Source of the DNA: Phoronis australis
Lineage: Eukaryota; Phoronida; Phoronidae
Direction of reading: 5' to 3'
DNA length: 64,000 nucleotides
Assembly: GCA_002633005.1 (NCBI GenBank)
Contig: NMRA01000166.1
Location: 312,716 to 376,715, forward strand
Part shown: in pieces, positions 13,801-23,800 of the stretch
How positions within the stretch are numbered: position 1 is the stretch's first letter
Layout of the letters: each line of letters begins with the position of its first letter
Notes under the pieces: generated by a model
What the model saw: only the letters and a program-made list of their open reading frames with translations
What the model was told of the DNA's origin: nothing
The model's database searches: none
Position numbers and translations under genes: made by a program

Positions 13801-16649
13801 CTAGCTCTACATCAAAATACAGCAGGGATCCGATGTTTGTTAACCTTGCATAGACCTCGAAATTTCACACTGCCTCATGACTTCGTCATGAAACTCATAT
13901 CAACGTGCAGAGCTAACAATGGTCAAGGGGGTTTATGCAAAATTTGGAAGTCAACTGACACTCACCTTGCCCATTACAGTGGTTTAAGTGAAAAACATTC
14001 TTAGCAATTGTCTTTTTCTCAGGCCATTATCCAGCTTTTGCTACAAAGGAAAGACTGTTATCTACTCGAAAAACAGTACACATGTGGCATGCGCGCACCA
14101 TTTGCTAATTTGTTTGTGACATTTTAATCGATGATGAATACTGAATCCATTTACTAGCATGGTAAGTGATCTGATGTAGTTAGTGATTATTACATTTTTT
14201 CTGCTTATTTTATGTTTAAAGTTGTTTAAAAGCATGGCAGTGATGTCATTACTAACTCGATGCAGACTCAGTTGAGCCTGCAATACACACATCTATCTTG
14301 CAGTGCACAGGTATTATACAGCAAATAAGGTTATCTAATGCAGCTATGTAACCAGACTGACTATATATAATCTTTTGGCAAAATTTAAAATGAAGCAATT
14401 TTAATTTTAACTTCTTAACAAGAGATCATGAAAAGGTCCAATACAGTCACGGTGCAAGCCAATGGTTACAATTTATTAACATGTGACAATATTGATGCAC
14501 CAGGGGAACAGAGCTCGTCTGCGGAATACGTGTAAGCTGGTCGTTCATCACACTTGGTGTTTAGCAGGTATCTAACAGACTCCATGGTCTTCAATGCTGA
14601 CTCTGTTCCCCTGGTGCCCTACCATTTTGTCTTGTATTTCAATTATTGACTCTCTCCTTATGTTTCTTTTTTTGTTAAATTTGACGAGTCTTCTGCACGG
14701 TACGCACAAAGTATTACCTCATCAAATGTAAATTGCCTTCTTGGTGAAGGTGAGGCACGATGAATTTCGAAATGTAGCCATCATACTTTGTTGTGTATCT
14801 GTTCACTGGATGATTGAGGTATATATTGCTAACTTGAGGAAGTCTGGATCAAGCTTTAAGCATTTTGCACATAACAGAGGCTGCAGAGTTGTCAATTGCC
14901 ATGCTTTGCTCTTGTTATTTGCTTGGTTTGATAAAAATTACATTTTAAAGAGGCTGTCTTATATCTTTTTGCACAGGCTTTTGACGGAGTTAGTCGAGGT
15001 CCAGCGACGTTATAACGAGGCGTTGTTGATGATGATTAGTGAAAAGAAGAAACACATCTCAGCCATGCAATCTGTCATGGCTGACATTTCTGTTGAGGAC
15101 ATTGTAAAGACGCCCAAAAGTAGGTCATAGTCTGATGCCTATATAAAGCACAAGACAATGTAACAGTTAACTGTTGATGGTAGTGGGTTAACCTTGGTGG
15201 AGAAAATCTCAAGCTTTTGAAGTCTAGTCAGTTTACTTATTTTGCTATTGTTTTAATTTTGATTCTGTTCGAGTGAGACTCATTTTGGTTTAAGGTATTT
15301 GTTTGCAAGGGTGTTCAGGCAATGAAGCTCTCAGCGTATGTGTTTCATTATTTATGCAAATAATAAAAATGTTGGTCATAAGATGTGACCAACAGTTGGC
15401 CTGAAATTTATTTGCCCTTTTAGTTCTGATCACTTGTCAGTTCTGTCAACTGCTGTAGTGAAGCAGAATACAACATTGTGCAAGAGATCATGTTGAAATA
15501 AACCCTAGACCTCTGTGTGTTGTTTAGTTGTAGAGAGAGGTGAGCCTGACTTCGACTTGCTGGAGTGGCTACATAACTTGAGTATTGATGATGAGAGTAT
15601 TGATAAGGTGAGATGGTTATTGAGAGCTTGTCGTCAACAACCTACTGTGGATGGCTGATGCTTTGAATTGTAGTGTAGCGAAATGTCCTAAGGGCCAGCT
15701 TGCATGTACCTTGCCCAGAGCTCGCCCATGACTGGTGTCAATAAAATTCTAGATTTAATGCATTGGATAAGGCCATACTGATTTTATCTTATTGAAAACT
15801 TCTGTCAGCAGTATAAATTTGTTGCACAAAAGTTATACTAACATCAAGACTTAGGTGTGGCACATAATGTTATTTTATTTCTGTTGCAGTTTGTGCTTGA
15901 GAATTACACCTTGCAGGATGTTAAGAATTATGTAACCAAAGATGATCTGCGGAGGCTGAACTTAAAGTGAGTCTTTGTTTGCCTCATTACTTTTTGTTCC
16001 TTTGTCCTTTGTCCACATGCTACTGTATGCATTTCTTGTTCGACCAACATGATATTCCTACACGATGTGTGTGTGCGTGCGTGCGTGTGTGTCCAACATT
16101 TTAAAATTTTTTCTTTGCGGTCCTTTGAACGTTGGAAATTTGGAAAATCTCTAGAACTGATAGGTCTGGTCAAAGGCTATCAGTGGTATGCCATCATTTT
16201 TTGTTTCAACTCACTGTTCTTGACAGCTCTTTTACTTGTCTGACTGATTATTCACTATAATATACAAATTAAATGTACCTTGTGATTTGAAAACAAAAAG
16301 TCAAGGAGTTCTTGCTGATAAATTGATGATCACGATATCGTTGTGCATACTAAGTAACTTGGACTGTAATGTGCGTAACCTCAACTGGACCAGCAACAAG
16401 CTGTAACAAGATGAATGTTTTCATTGTATTTTCAAAACTAGGTCCAGCTTGGGAAGTGGATGAAGTGCAAAAATTAAATATTGTTTAAAGCCGGAGCTAA
16501 ATGTGGTATTGATTAGTTTTGGTTAATTACTAATAATTATGCTATTACTGCGTCTTGATGTTACTGTTGCTGCTGTTGTTTGTTGCAGAGGTGGGACACT
16601 GTGCAGAATATGGCATGCCATCATGGAGCACCGCAGCTCTGGAAGCTAA
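1742..16649 (+). CDS. ASK (MAP3K5/6/15): ASK-family MAP kinase kinase kinase (MAP3K5/6/15), C-terminal part
   Basis: Eleven exons (1742-1823, 7007-7208, 7900-7965, 8501-8579, 9532-9611, 11978-12083, 13394-13547, 14977-15119, 15528-15607, 15890-15966, 16589-16649) join with matching phases into 375 codons and a TAA stop. A twelfth, 21-nt exon at 3096-3116 is possible. ASK kinases are stress-activated MAP3Ks that feed JNK and p38 through MAP2Ks in the cytoplasm. Family features seen: the post-kinase segment GGFFMLKKDSERR; a helical region containing IKPHWVFAIDN; a likely coiled coil starting NRLLTELVEVQRRYNE; and a C-terminal SAM domain from about EPDFDLLEWLHNL to GGTLCRIWHAIMEH. The kinase domain and N-terminal regulatory half lie before base 1. 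Assignment to MAP3K5, 6 or 15 separately is not possible; invertebrates usually have one ASK gene. Family call is strong; exon borders are inferred from splice sites and phase. Confidence 0.9.
3096..3116 (+). CDS. Candidate 21-nt ASK microexon
   Basis: A pyrimidine-rich acceptor (ccttttcctttcag) is followed by 21 bases and a GG|gtacat donor. Inserted between the 1742 and 7007 exons it keeps frame and adds SGPATAG-type residues. Seven codons with no stop. The donor is weak, so this could be chance. Confidence 0.35.
3944..4385. repeat. Inverted-repeat (foldback) element, about 440 bp
   Basis: Arms at 3944-4079 and 4257-4385 pair over about 130 bases with scattered mismatches (outer caaaattatttttcacgttt against the complement of the right end; inner cacttgatgaccc against gggtcatcaagtg). 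The loop carries two direct copies of an 85-bp unit (4085-4168, 4169-4253) rich in ctcagcttttactcaag. Not coding. Confidence 0.8.
5943..6188. mobile_element. Small TIR element, MITE-like
   Basis: Ends are 13-14 bp inverted repeats, CTACGGTAAAAATC at the left and its near complement atttttaccgtag at the right, 246 bp apart. The inside has repeated tcccaaatt and ccaaaatt motifs. An open frame on the minus strand spans it but looks like chance. No clear target duplication. Confidence 0.55.
6270..6685 (+). mobile_element. CCTAGTGGC modular element, short copy
   Basis: Runs from a decayed 5' palindrome (cccacttatccacatatttg) through gctgtatctcctaaaccctt to the 3' hairpin caacgctttgcgttg and ctcttgtt. 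Contains only two internal modules, fewer than the copies in NUP205 introns. Confidence 0.75.
7007..7208 (+). CDS. ASK exon with the FFMLKKDSERR motif
   Basis: Acceptor atatatttcag, donor ACG|gtgcgt. Encodes a Pro/Ser-rich linker (SPMTLSPPPISPMSG) and then GGFFMLKKDSERRTTLVTIL, the segment conserved after the kinase domain in ASK proteins. Ends in phase 0. A G-rich minisatellite starts about 20 bases past the donor. Confidence 0.9.
7228..7405 (+). repeat. G-rich minisatellite, about 28 bp x 6-7
   Basis: Unit close to gatagagggaaggtggcgga plus gggcaggg, with drift at the 3' end. It starts about 20 bases past the splice donor at 7209, so it may have arisen on intron edge sequence. Confidence 0.85.
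7503..7749. mobile_element. MITE family A, copy 1
   Basis: Left end ggtagaatctcaccaatttt; right end is its near inverse (aaattggtgacaatttac). Internal match to copies at 8246-8436 and 13575-13788, including tttcacttgtc. Non-coding, non-autonomous. Confidence 0.75.
7900..7965 (+). CDS. ASK exon, IAERWLELLNRD
   Basis: Acceptor ctatttcag, donor CTG|gtaaaa. Twenty-two in-frame codons, IAERWLELLNRDTTMTSPQL onward, phase 0 at both ends. Matches the helical stretch after the FFML motif. Confidence 0.85.
8246..8436. mobile_element. MITE family A, copy 2
   Basis: Left end decayed (gtcaccaatttcggg); right end gagattttactgtacc. Shares tggtggtagttatgg-like and tttcacttgtctcc segments with the other copies. 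Confidence 0.6.
8501..8579 (+). CDS. ASK exon, EHLKKLLDMVKDYV
   Basis: Acceptor tgtttttcag, donor ATTG|gtgagt. Encodes EHLKKLLDMVKDYVQNQDRK and on; leaves one base for the next exon. Confidence 0.88.
8824..8968. mobile_element. hAT-like MITE, copy 1
   Basis: Begins cagtggcgg and ends ggatccgcccctg: imperfect inverted termini of the CAGTG/CAGGG type usual for hAT elements. The inside includes gggggccatgg and ttctcccagattccattggg. No certain 8-bp target duplication is seen. Confidence 0.7.
9532..9611 (+). CDS. ASK exon, DRLKEEFNLSASAQNEIQL
   Basis: Acceptor tttgttttag, donor GCA|gtaagt. Encodes DRLKEEFNLSASAQNEIQL and then VLYVLQEA, like the family's FGFQDAVN segment. Ends in phase 0. Confidence 0.9.
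9690..10400 (-). mobile_element. LINE (non-LTR retrotransposon) 3' remnant
   Basis: On the minus strand 10388-10155 reads a peptide with RLIRKKFEWDLNHCGQNWST, then ELKYTFNLTNLNNV, resembling the post-reverse-transcriptase part of LINE ORF2. In another frame around 10000-9900 it reads NAVEDELHYVCHC, the His-Cys half of the C-terminal zinc-knuckle. Stops and frame changes mark it as dead. The clade is not assignable. Confidence 0.55.
10590..10920 (+). repeat. Minisatellite, 32 bp x about 10
   Basis: Unit close to gctggtgtagtggagttgat plus tggcgccgctgg. Copies vary at a few positions. Creates long but meaningless open frames on both strands. Confidence 0.92.
11646..11881. mobile_element. TIR element, MITE-like
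   Basis: Left cattcctagaaaactggctt and right aagtcagtttcttggaac are near inverse over about 25 bp, with an AT-rich interior of repeated taaattt and gactt motifs. About 236 bp, non-coding, just upstream of the ASK exon at 11978. Confidence 0.65.
11978..12083 (+). CDS. ASK exon with IKPHWVFAIDN
   Basis: Acceptor catttgtag, donor CAG|gtaagg. Reads VNETLRTHSIKPHWVFAIDN and on to ALIMIAPG. The IKPHW-FA-D motif is among the most conserved of the ASK C-terminal region. Confidence 0.93.
12535..12819 (+). repeat. Minisatellite, 57 bp x 5
   Basis: Five near-identical units starting tcaactttactactgggcag. Because 57 is a multiple of three, two frames stay open across the array, but there is no sign of splicing into the ASK transcript. 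Confidence 0.93.
13394..13547 (+). CDS. ASK exon, acidic and Ser-rich linker
   Basis: Acceptor ccacccccag, donor ATAG|gtgaag. Encodes NGEGLAEEEGSTSGVSTFNS and later KAMKEEGNR. The TSGVST block matches the vertebrate linker before the coiled coil. Confidence 0.9.
13575..13788. mobile_element. MITE family A, copy 3
   Basis: Left gctagattctcgccaatttg and right aaattggtgagattttacc form clear inverted termini; inner flanks gggacaaaata and attttgtcc also pair. Best-preserved copy. Starts 28 bases after an ASK exon. Confidence 0.8.
13793..14140 (+). repeat. Dispersed repeat family B, copy 1
   Basis: Aligns along its length with 21353-21700: shared blocks include catcaaaatacagc, gacctcgaaatt, tgaaactcatatcaac, cttaccttgc-like, gtttaagtgaaaaac and cgcaccatttgctaa. 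No termini defined. Confidence 0.75.
14977..15119 (+). CDS. ASK exon, coiled-coil segment
   Basis: Acceptor tttttgcacag, donor AAAA|gtaggt. Reads LLTELVEVQRRYNEALLMMI, then SEKKKHISAMQSVMADI. Heptad-like leucines and charged residues suggest the oligomerising coiled coil seen in ASK proteins. Confidence 0.9.
15528..15607 (+). CDS. ASK exon, start of the SAM domain
   Basis: Acceptor tgtttag, donor AAG|gtgaga. Encodes VERGEPDFDLLEWLHNLSID then DESIDK: first helices of the SAM domain. Confidence 0.92.
15890..15966 (+). CDS. ASK exon, SAM domain core
   Basis: Acceptor tctgttgcag, donor TTAAA|gtgagt. Encodes FVLENYTLQDVKNYVTKDDL then RRLNL; the -YTL-DV--YVT-DDL pattern is the ASK SAM signature. 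Confidence 0.93.
16066..16092 (+). repeat. TG/CG microsatellite
   Basis: Alternating purine-pyrimidine run (tgtgtgtgcgtgcgtgcgtg and on) in the last ASK intron; potential Z-DNA type sequence. Confidence 0.85.
16589..16649 (+). CDS. ASK terminal exon, end of the SAM domain
   Basis: Acceptor tttgttgcag. Completes KGGTLCRIWHAIMEHRSSGS and stops at TAA (16647-16649). RGGMLC-LW-AI is the usual vertebrate ending. Confidence 0.93.
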
Positions 16650-17911
16650 TTTGGACACCAACAGAGTTTTGTACACTTGTTATATGTTATAGGATATAGA
16701 TCCTCACTCTAGTTTATTTATTGAAGTTATGTACATAGTTTTGCACTTGTATAGATCAGGCTTGCTAGTCTTTTTAAGAAGCCTTAAATCCAAATGTCAT
16801 CTGCTATAAGTCATTTGTATACAACATCTCTGGGTTTTAAACTGGCAATTGGACACTCAAAGTCAGGTTGTGCACAAAAGAGTTTTCTAGTTTAACTCTC
16901 AGATAAATGGAATCTGCAGGGGGTGACATCACAAATTCTTAGTTTTGAAATTGAATGAATTAATGGAGTGTTCTGGACAGGTATTCTTGAATATTATCAT
17001 GTTCCATAAAGCAGGCATAATTTTCAGTTGTTTTCATATTTAGTGTTTGGAGATTAAAGCTTTGTAAATTGTGAATTAATAGGCTGAATTATGAGTAAAT
17101 TCCTTGGTGAATATGAATAATGACTAAATTAATTTATTGATAATTGTTTTGTATCTTTATACTGCATCACCTGGTGACCATATTTGGCGGCCTCGAAGTC
17201 CAACAAGGTTTCATGAAGGACGACCTAGGATATCCTTAAGCCAGAAATGGATGACCCAATCATATTGTGAAATTAATATAATGTCCTAAATTTTGCTCAG
17301 TGTGAACAGGTCATGGGCTGGAGGTGATTTATTATTTCTGTGTAATAGAAAGAAAAGTACCACAGTGCTCCTGGGAAACTTGTCATTTGACAGTTCGTAC
17401 ATGTGCTACACAACATCTCACAAGTATCTAATGTGCAAGTGACAACTTAAGTGGCTCATTGGAAGGTCCAAGTTATGGGGGACACAAACAGCGCCCTCTA
17501 GTTGCCACCACCATTGCCATTCCTTGGTTCCTGACTGCCCAGTGCCCCATCCTAACAAATTTTGGCTGCTTTCTGGACACCCTCTATTTTGTTCTTCATT
17601 GCACCACTTGCCCTACCCTGGACTTCTGTTTGAGGCATTATTTATTACATTTTTGTGAATTTCTCCATGTCTAACCCCCAGCTTCTATAAGAGACTAATG
17701 GATGCAACTTCTGCATGCAGCATTTGGGTAATAGCGTCTTTTATTTGGTTCCATAAACTTTTCTTGTCTGCAGCTGTGGGCGTGGTACTTTTTAAATGTA
17801 GGAGTCAACAGGTGTGTTTCCATGCGTAGACCAATATGATACTTTTCATGTTTAGATGAAATTACTTTGGATTGAGCATAATGTGTGTCTTGTGGGACTT
17901 GTGTCATAATA

Positions 17912-18065
17912 AGGTGACTTAAGACTTTAGTCAGGAACGTTTTGTTTTCGGACTGAAGCATTTCTGAAAAATATTTAAGTCTCACCCAAAATATGAAGCC
18001 TCTGAGAATATACTTATAGCTGCTCAGTTACTGAGATAATTAAGGTAATTTATTTCTAGGCATGT
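17912..18065 (+). repeat. Dispersed repeat family C, copy 1
   Basis: Shares gacttaagact, ttctgaaaaatattt, ctctgagaata, gttactgag and ttatttctaggc in order with 36293-36455. Lies in the ASK 3' UTR. Confidence 0.7.
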
Positions 18066-18636
18066 AATTACATGGTCAAACCTTTATTTGGTGATTGGGG
18101 GGTGGGAACCATAAGGTTGGCACAAATTTCTGACGAGATTCAATTCACATTTATCGTGAAACAGTCCCCAGTAGATAAAAGTTGCAAGAAAAATAGTATT
18201 TTTAGTTCCATTGTTGATTGTGTTAGTATTTTGCTGATGTTTAGAGATTCCTTGTAAAGTTGATGCATTTATTCCAAGCCTCACTGTATATTGTTTCCTG
18301 GCAGTGGGCCAGAGTGACGATTCCACTTAGTGGTAAATACACTTTGGGATCCGACTGATGGAATTTGTGATGATGATATTGATGGGAAGACTATGAGATT
18401 CTGTGTACAATGTTATGTTCTGACAGGAACGGTCATGTTGTCGTAGTGACGACAGGAGTGTGCTTATTTTGTTACAAAGACAAGAATAGTTTTACCTGTT
18501 AGGAGTTACCAGTCCCTTAGTTTGTGCCATTCGAGATACAATTGTGTTAATGAAGACCAGCCTTGTTTTTGTTTGATGGTGTTACTGTGTCGAATCCATT
18601 CGTTGTAACTTAACTGTCACAGTGTTACATGCCAAA

Positions 18637-18642
18637 AATAAA
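18637..18642 (+). terminator. Polyadenylation signal AATAAA for the ASK gene
   Basis: AATAAA followed within about 25 bases by a T/G-rich stretch (ttgtttagcctgttttg), the usual cleavage context. Nearest strong candidate downstream of the stop; earlier weaker sites could also be used. Confidence 0.5.
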
Positions 18643-20262
18643 AAGTGATTTAAAATTGTTTAGCCTGTTTTGTATTTCAATGCAACCCAACAAAAGTTTG
18701 TTTGGGCCAACGATAATTTTTGGACCTGCTTGGAATGCTGTATCAAATGTGTCCCTTAAAGATGTATGTGCATGCTCCTAACTGCTTAAAGGACTATGCT
18801 AAACAAGCACCAGTTGTATTGATTGACAATTTGTAAATGTGGCCAACAAACAAATCTGCAAATAGGTGACCTTTGCACTAATGACGTACCTCGCGGGCTC
18901 ATATAGCCCGCATCATGCAATGTTATTCCTCAACACCACGTCACGATACTTACTGGACACTGTTGAGTGATTTACGGCGGATCATTTTCAACACATAACT
19001 CGTTTTTAAAAACATTTGGCAATTTTCAACGTACTTCATATTCACATCGTCGCTATGTACGTATTCTGTTTCTTTCTAATTTTGCCAAGCAATCACACAG
19101 ATAATTTCCACTTAAGACTGATCTCAAAAGCACAGACTTTGTAAGGCCATATAGTGTACAAGATCTCTGCGAGGCGTGATGCGGCAGCACTTCGTTAAAG
19201 TTTTAATTCAATAGTGCAAAATTCGCCGGAAAATTTTGTTATCTTACAAAAAGTTTTTAAACTGAGCCGGGGCAATTATAAGACCACTTAGTATTGTTAC
19301 ACAATTGTTCCTTGCTCAAATAACGATTGATTTTTGGGTAATTCTGACCTGAAAAAGAACAGACAGGTCTTTATTGAGCCTGGACCGAGGCCCATTTAGT
19401 TCTTTCAGTCGTCGCTAAGGCAGTAATGGGACCGTCAGAGCAATTTCGCGACATTCATTTCGACGAATTTAAGGCAGTTTCCGCAATCAGAAAAACGCAA
19501 CCATAAACAGTTAAAAGACTTTTGGAAACTGAGTGGCGGTACGAGGGAAGTGGTGCGGTCGTCCGAGGAAATGAGATCACAGAAATAGTTTTATAAAGGT
19601 ATGTTTGAGAGCGACTGCAAGTGCACTGCCTGAGTTTCAACTCTGATATAAGTATAGAGATGTAATATTTTGTCACGCAGATATAATGCTTTCTGGGCTT
19701 AACTCTTATTATTGTTCATGGTATTTTTCGTTGTAAACAATAGAAAAATGACGCACATCATCGTAACTGTTGTTTCTTTTTTGCAATAGTTGACCCAAGG
19801 CTCTGTCGGCCCGGCCTTTTTGGCCTTTTTGGCCTTTTACCCTACTCGTGACACTGTTGCTCCCGTGGAAAGAGGCAAAAGGTGCCACAGAGTGATTGAA
19901 AATGTGGAAAACAGACAACAGAATAGTTTTCCCTGGAAACTAACTTCAAGAGCGCACATTTCATGCGCGCGCACCCAGCCTAAAGCACAGGAATACTCGA
20001 ATTTTTCGGTGTGTAGACGTTTTAGTGAAAGAAATCAACGACTGAGGACTGAAAGGTTCAGTCAGGCCCACGACTGAATTGTGCATCCGGCCGACTTCCC
20101 GTGGGATTTTGTGGACTTGTGGCGTTTACTCGGACTTTTTTGTTTCACTGAGGTGGACCTTTTTGCCCAATTTGCAAATTGGGGGGCTGGTTTGAGCCCC
20201 CTCCCTAGGTGCACCCAGCCGGGCCGGGGCACGTTGCGAGTAGCCAGTCACACGGGATGGCT

Positions 20263-20431
20263 CAGGGACGGATCCAGGGTTTTGAGTGGGGGGGGACAGG
20301 GCAGAGTATTAGCCAGGATCTTGCCTGTCAGACTGGACATTGCGGCACTTCCATGATGCCAAATATGGAACCTGGGAGAATTTTAGGAAGGGGGGACATA
20401 GCCCTCTTGGCCCCCATCAAGTCCGCTGCTG
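20263..20431. mobile_element. hAT-like MITE, copy 2
   Basis: Starts cagggacggatccagggttt and ends gtccgctgctg. It lies in the opposite orientation to copy 1 (gacagggcagagtattagcc is the counterpart). Poly-G tracts expanded. 0.4 kb upstream of the NUP205 ATG. Confidence 0.65.
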
Positions 20432-20457
20432 AGCCCGGTCATGAACAATTTAAAAGT

Positions 20458-20555
20458 CAGTGGCGGATTTGGCCGGGGGGGGGGAGGGGGCCATGGCCCC
20501 CCTAAAATTCTCCCAGATACCATTTTTTGGCAGTTCGGGGTGCGAATTTGCTGAC
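20458..20555. mobile_element. hAT-like MITE, copy 3, truncated
   Basis: Starts cagtggcggatttgg, then gggggccatgg, attctcccagataccatt and cagttcggggtgcgaat as in copy 1, but the right terminus is lost. Less than 300 bases from the NUP205 start codon. Confidence 0.65.
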
Positions 20556-20835
20556 TCCGGCAGTTTGCACGCACCCAGGGGCCTCGAAGGCGACTTTGAA
20601 TGCATAGGTCTTGAACAAACCCCATTTACCTTTTTTGGTACTAAGGTCCACAAACCCAAAAATTCGAGACCCCTGCATCCCTACAACTTAGCAATCTGGC
20701 GTCCGTTTCGGACCGTGCTAGTGAAGTTCACCGACGCGTGCGTCGTGGGCCGGTGGATGAAATTGAGGTCATGTACGTTTACAAATTTTAGCACAGGATC
20801 GCCCGCCACCTGGTGACAGGCATCTCAAAGTAGGT

Positions 20836-20848
20836 CAACATGGCAGCC
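20836..20848 (+). promoter_or_regulatory. YY1-like motif over the NUP205 start codon
   Basis: The start context is CAACATGGCAGCC, close to the CAANATGGCGGC consensus of YY1. Such sites often overlap start codons of TATA-less housekeeping genes. Motif match only. Confidence 0.3.
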
Positions 20849-20864
20849 ATGGCGCTAAACTCGT
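20840..20864 (+). CDS. NUP205: NUP205 exon 1
   Basis: ATG in good context (tcaacATGG) encoding MAAMALNS, donor TCGT|gtgagt. The T plus CT of exon 2 gives serine. A second in-frame ATG follows three codons later. Confidence 0.85.
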
Positions 20865-23800
20865 GTGAGTAAATTTAGTATTTTTACCAATCTCTTGAAA
20901 ATCTGAACACTTATGTGAAAGTTGAAGATTGAATTTAAGTTGGATTATGCTTTTATTTCAAACATTTTTCTGATTTTTAAATATTTCTGTTGTTGTCTTC
21001 AAGTTAACCATTGTTAACTGACGAAGAACTTGACATTGAAAGTCGCGGAGCTACTGCTCCACTGCCTGGCACACAGGCGCTCGAATTTCCCGATCACTCA
21101 ACCATATATAAGAAACATAAAGGTCGGACACTAAAACTTCGCCGAGCCGAGGCTACCAACTTCCAAATAAAATCTCCGTGCATCTTTCGAAGCCTTATCT
21201 TTTTCCTTTATCCCATTAAAATCCCTGTGAGTGGTGAATTGACCACGAAATTTTCAAAACAAACTCAAAACTCTGAAATATTTAAAATGGGGGATTTCAG
21301 TTGTGCTTGAACTTGTATGACTTTCGAGTTTGAGCAAGCAACCCCTATACTAGCCAGCTAGCTAGCTGTATGAAGACTTTCGTCAAAATACAGCTAGGTA
21401 CCACTGTGTGTATTTCTTCCGTAGACCCCGAAATTGCACACAGCCAGGGTAGTTCTATTCGTTACCTTGCCGTGAAACTTGTATCAACATGTAAAGCTAA
21501 AGACCGGACGGAGTGCATGCAAAATGTGGGAATCAACCGACACTTACCTTGCTCGTCACAGCCGTTTAAGTGAAAAACAATGCAATAAACGTCATTTTCT
21601 AACAATGAAAAGTATGTCATCGTTTTGAAAACAGTACGCTCGTGTCACGTGCATGCGCCATTTCCTAAATTTTTGCGACATCTCTCGGGAGATGATGATA
21701 GCTTGGCAGCAGCAAAATTTCTACTGAAATTCTGTTTTCCGGTATCAAAATTCTAAAATCTTGTTATGAAGTGAAACCAGTTCCAATAGTTTGCTGTGAC
21801 ATGTACGCAACCTCGTGTAAGAGCAACAGTTGATTGAAGAATCGGCGAAAAAAGAAACTGGCCAATAGGTGACGCAATATTTCATGGCACCGAAAGCCGT
21901 CGCTAAAGATCGCTCCACAACTTTAGCAGCAGAATAACAGTAGAACGCCATTTTTGCCAACACCGTCAAATAATTTAGTTTACTCAAGGAAGACTGTAGT
22001 TTTTAATGACACTAATTTTGTGTCAGATTTTATCTTTTTTACCCGCAAGGGTGCAAAGCTGTATATTTATATACAGCTTTGTACCAAGGCTACCCCTATA
22101 CCAAAGTCAAGAAATTTATCCCCAATTTCAATGATTGAGGTTAGTAAAATTAACCATACACTTAAATGTAATTTGTTTCTTCCTATAGCTCATTTTTAAC
22201 CCTTAACCTATAATTTAGTTGCAAGAACCAGCGTATCTTGTGTTTGATCTTGACATTATGTGCTATTCTTTGTTGAAGCACAACGAACACTCAGTTTTTG
22301 GCAGACATTTCTGATGTCACCACACGTTTGTCGTGGTAAATCACCATCGGTAAATGCCAATTCAACCGATATTAGAATAGTCGTGTTAAGAATGGGCACT
22401 GTAAGCGGTACTCTGTAAACTTTATTTTTTTACTTTCCCGATTGGTCGGCAAAATAACCGACCAGTTGACGGCTCCTACCGAACCGGTTGGACAAAAATT
22501 TTGGTGTTTGCTGTAGATAAATCTAAGTACACACTCCCTCCATTTATGCATTCTGTTCAAATTTTTGCAGCTTGAATGATTGATAATCAAAAAACTTCCG
22601 CAAGCCATTGTATGCCCAGGCTGAGTGATTTATTGATGTGCGAGAATGAAATAGTATAAACTTAGTAAGAAAAATGTTTGTTATGTATTCAATTTGTTAT
22701 GTATGCAGAATTTCATAATGGTACGAAACAATGTCAGTAGTCCATTATTATGTAGTGAAGTTAATGGGGCGATCACGTACGTCAACATTGACCGCCATAA
22801 AATATAGTGCCATCTGTTGGCCAACTTCTCTTTTCACCTGTACAATCCACTATTCGTTTTTTTATAAGTTTTTTCATAGTTCATGTAACAAATTACCAAA
22901 AGTGCTTGCACTTAATCTATTCTGTAATTGTAGATACACAACTAGGGTTGGATACTTCCAGCCAGAATTTCAGAGGTGCCCAATTTCAGCTGTCCATATC
23001 GAATTCCAAGTTTGCACAAATTAAGTAAGAAATGGGTTAGAATTTTTCTTTTGGTAATCCTGGACATCACATGAAAGGTCGGGTGCTTTGCACACCGTTT
23101 CATGACCTAATACAAAGCAATGATTACTGTACATGAGAACACCTTGGTATTTTCACCACGAATGAAGCCTGGAGACAGTTTTTAACTGGGTAAAGATCAA
23201 GACAAGGTAGATTTTATTATTTTAATGGCCTAAATCAAAAGTTGTCTTTTTTGCCAAGTTTATTCAACATGTTACAGTTACTGAAATAATTGGTTTGCTT
23301 AAGGCCTGATGTTATGTTGTTATTTATGTTGCTTTTATGTCTTTATCACAGCTGCTCAGATGTGGACCTCATACAAGAAATTACAAGAAACAGTAGAGGC
23401 TGCGTTGCTGGGGAAACGACCTGAAGCCATTCACGACCTAGAATCACTGCTTACTCACCACAAGCCTCACTTTACAGCTTTACTGAAAAATCCAGTACGT
23501 TTTGAATTATGTTGCGAGTTCTGAAACAAATTGGTGCTTGTTACTTTCCTACACGTTTTGTTGAACAATGTTGAAAAACTAGGTATGACTATCATCTGTT
23601 GAGTAGCTTTGTGTAGGCAGCAGTGAAAGAACATTCATATCAGGAGATCATTGGCTGTGAATTGGACGAGAGTTTCTCAATAATTTTTGTTCCGTGGTTG
23701 TGTCTGATTAATTTACAAAAAGGGTTTTGTCATTTTTCAAGTTTCAATTCCCGTTAAAATATGTCTTTTCTCAACAGCAAAATTGGAAGCTACTAACGAA

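Larger units (their letters stand above)
16650..18660 (+). other. Probable ASK 3' untranslated region
   Basis: About 2 kb of non-coding sequence between the TAA stop and the first good polyadenylation signal. Its 3' part (17912-18065) is a dispersed repeat also present in a NUP205 intron. No microRNA-site claim is made. Confidence 0.55.
18661..20839. other. Intergenic region between ASK and NUP205
   Basis: Contains no convincing gene. Open frames around 19790-20500 come from GC-rich and repeat sequence, including two MITE copies (20263-20431, 20458 to about 20555). No TATA box is evident near the NUP205 start. The NUP205 promoter and 5' UTR must lie here. Confidence 0.5.
20865..23351. other. 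NUP205 intron 1
   Basis: 2.5 kb. Contains dispersed repeat B copy 2 and a perfect 12-bp-arm palindrome at 22054-22081. Nothing coding is evident. Confidence 0.6.
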
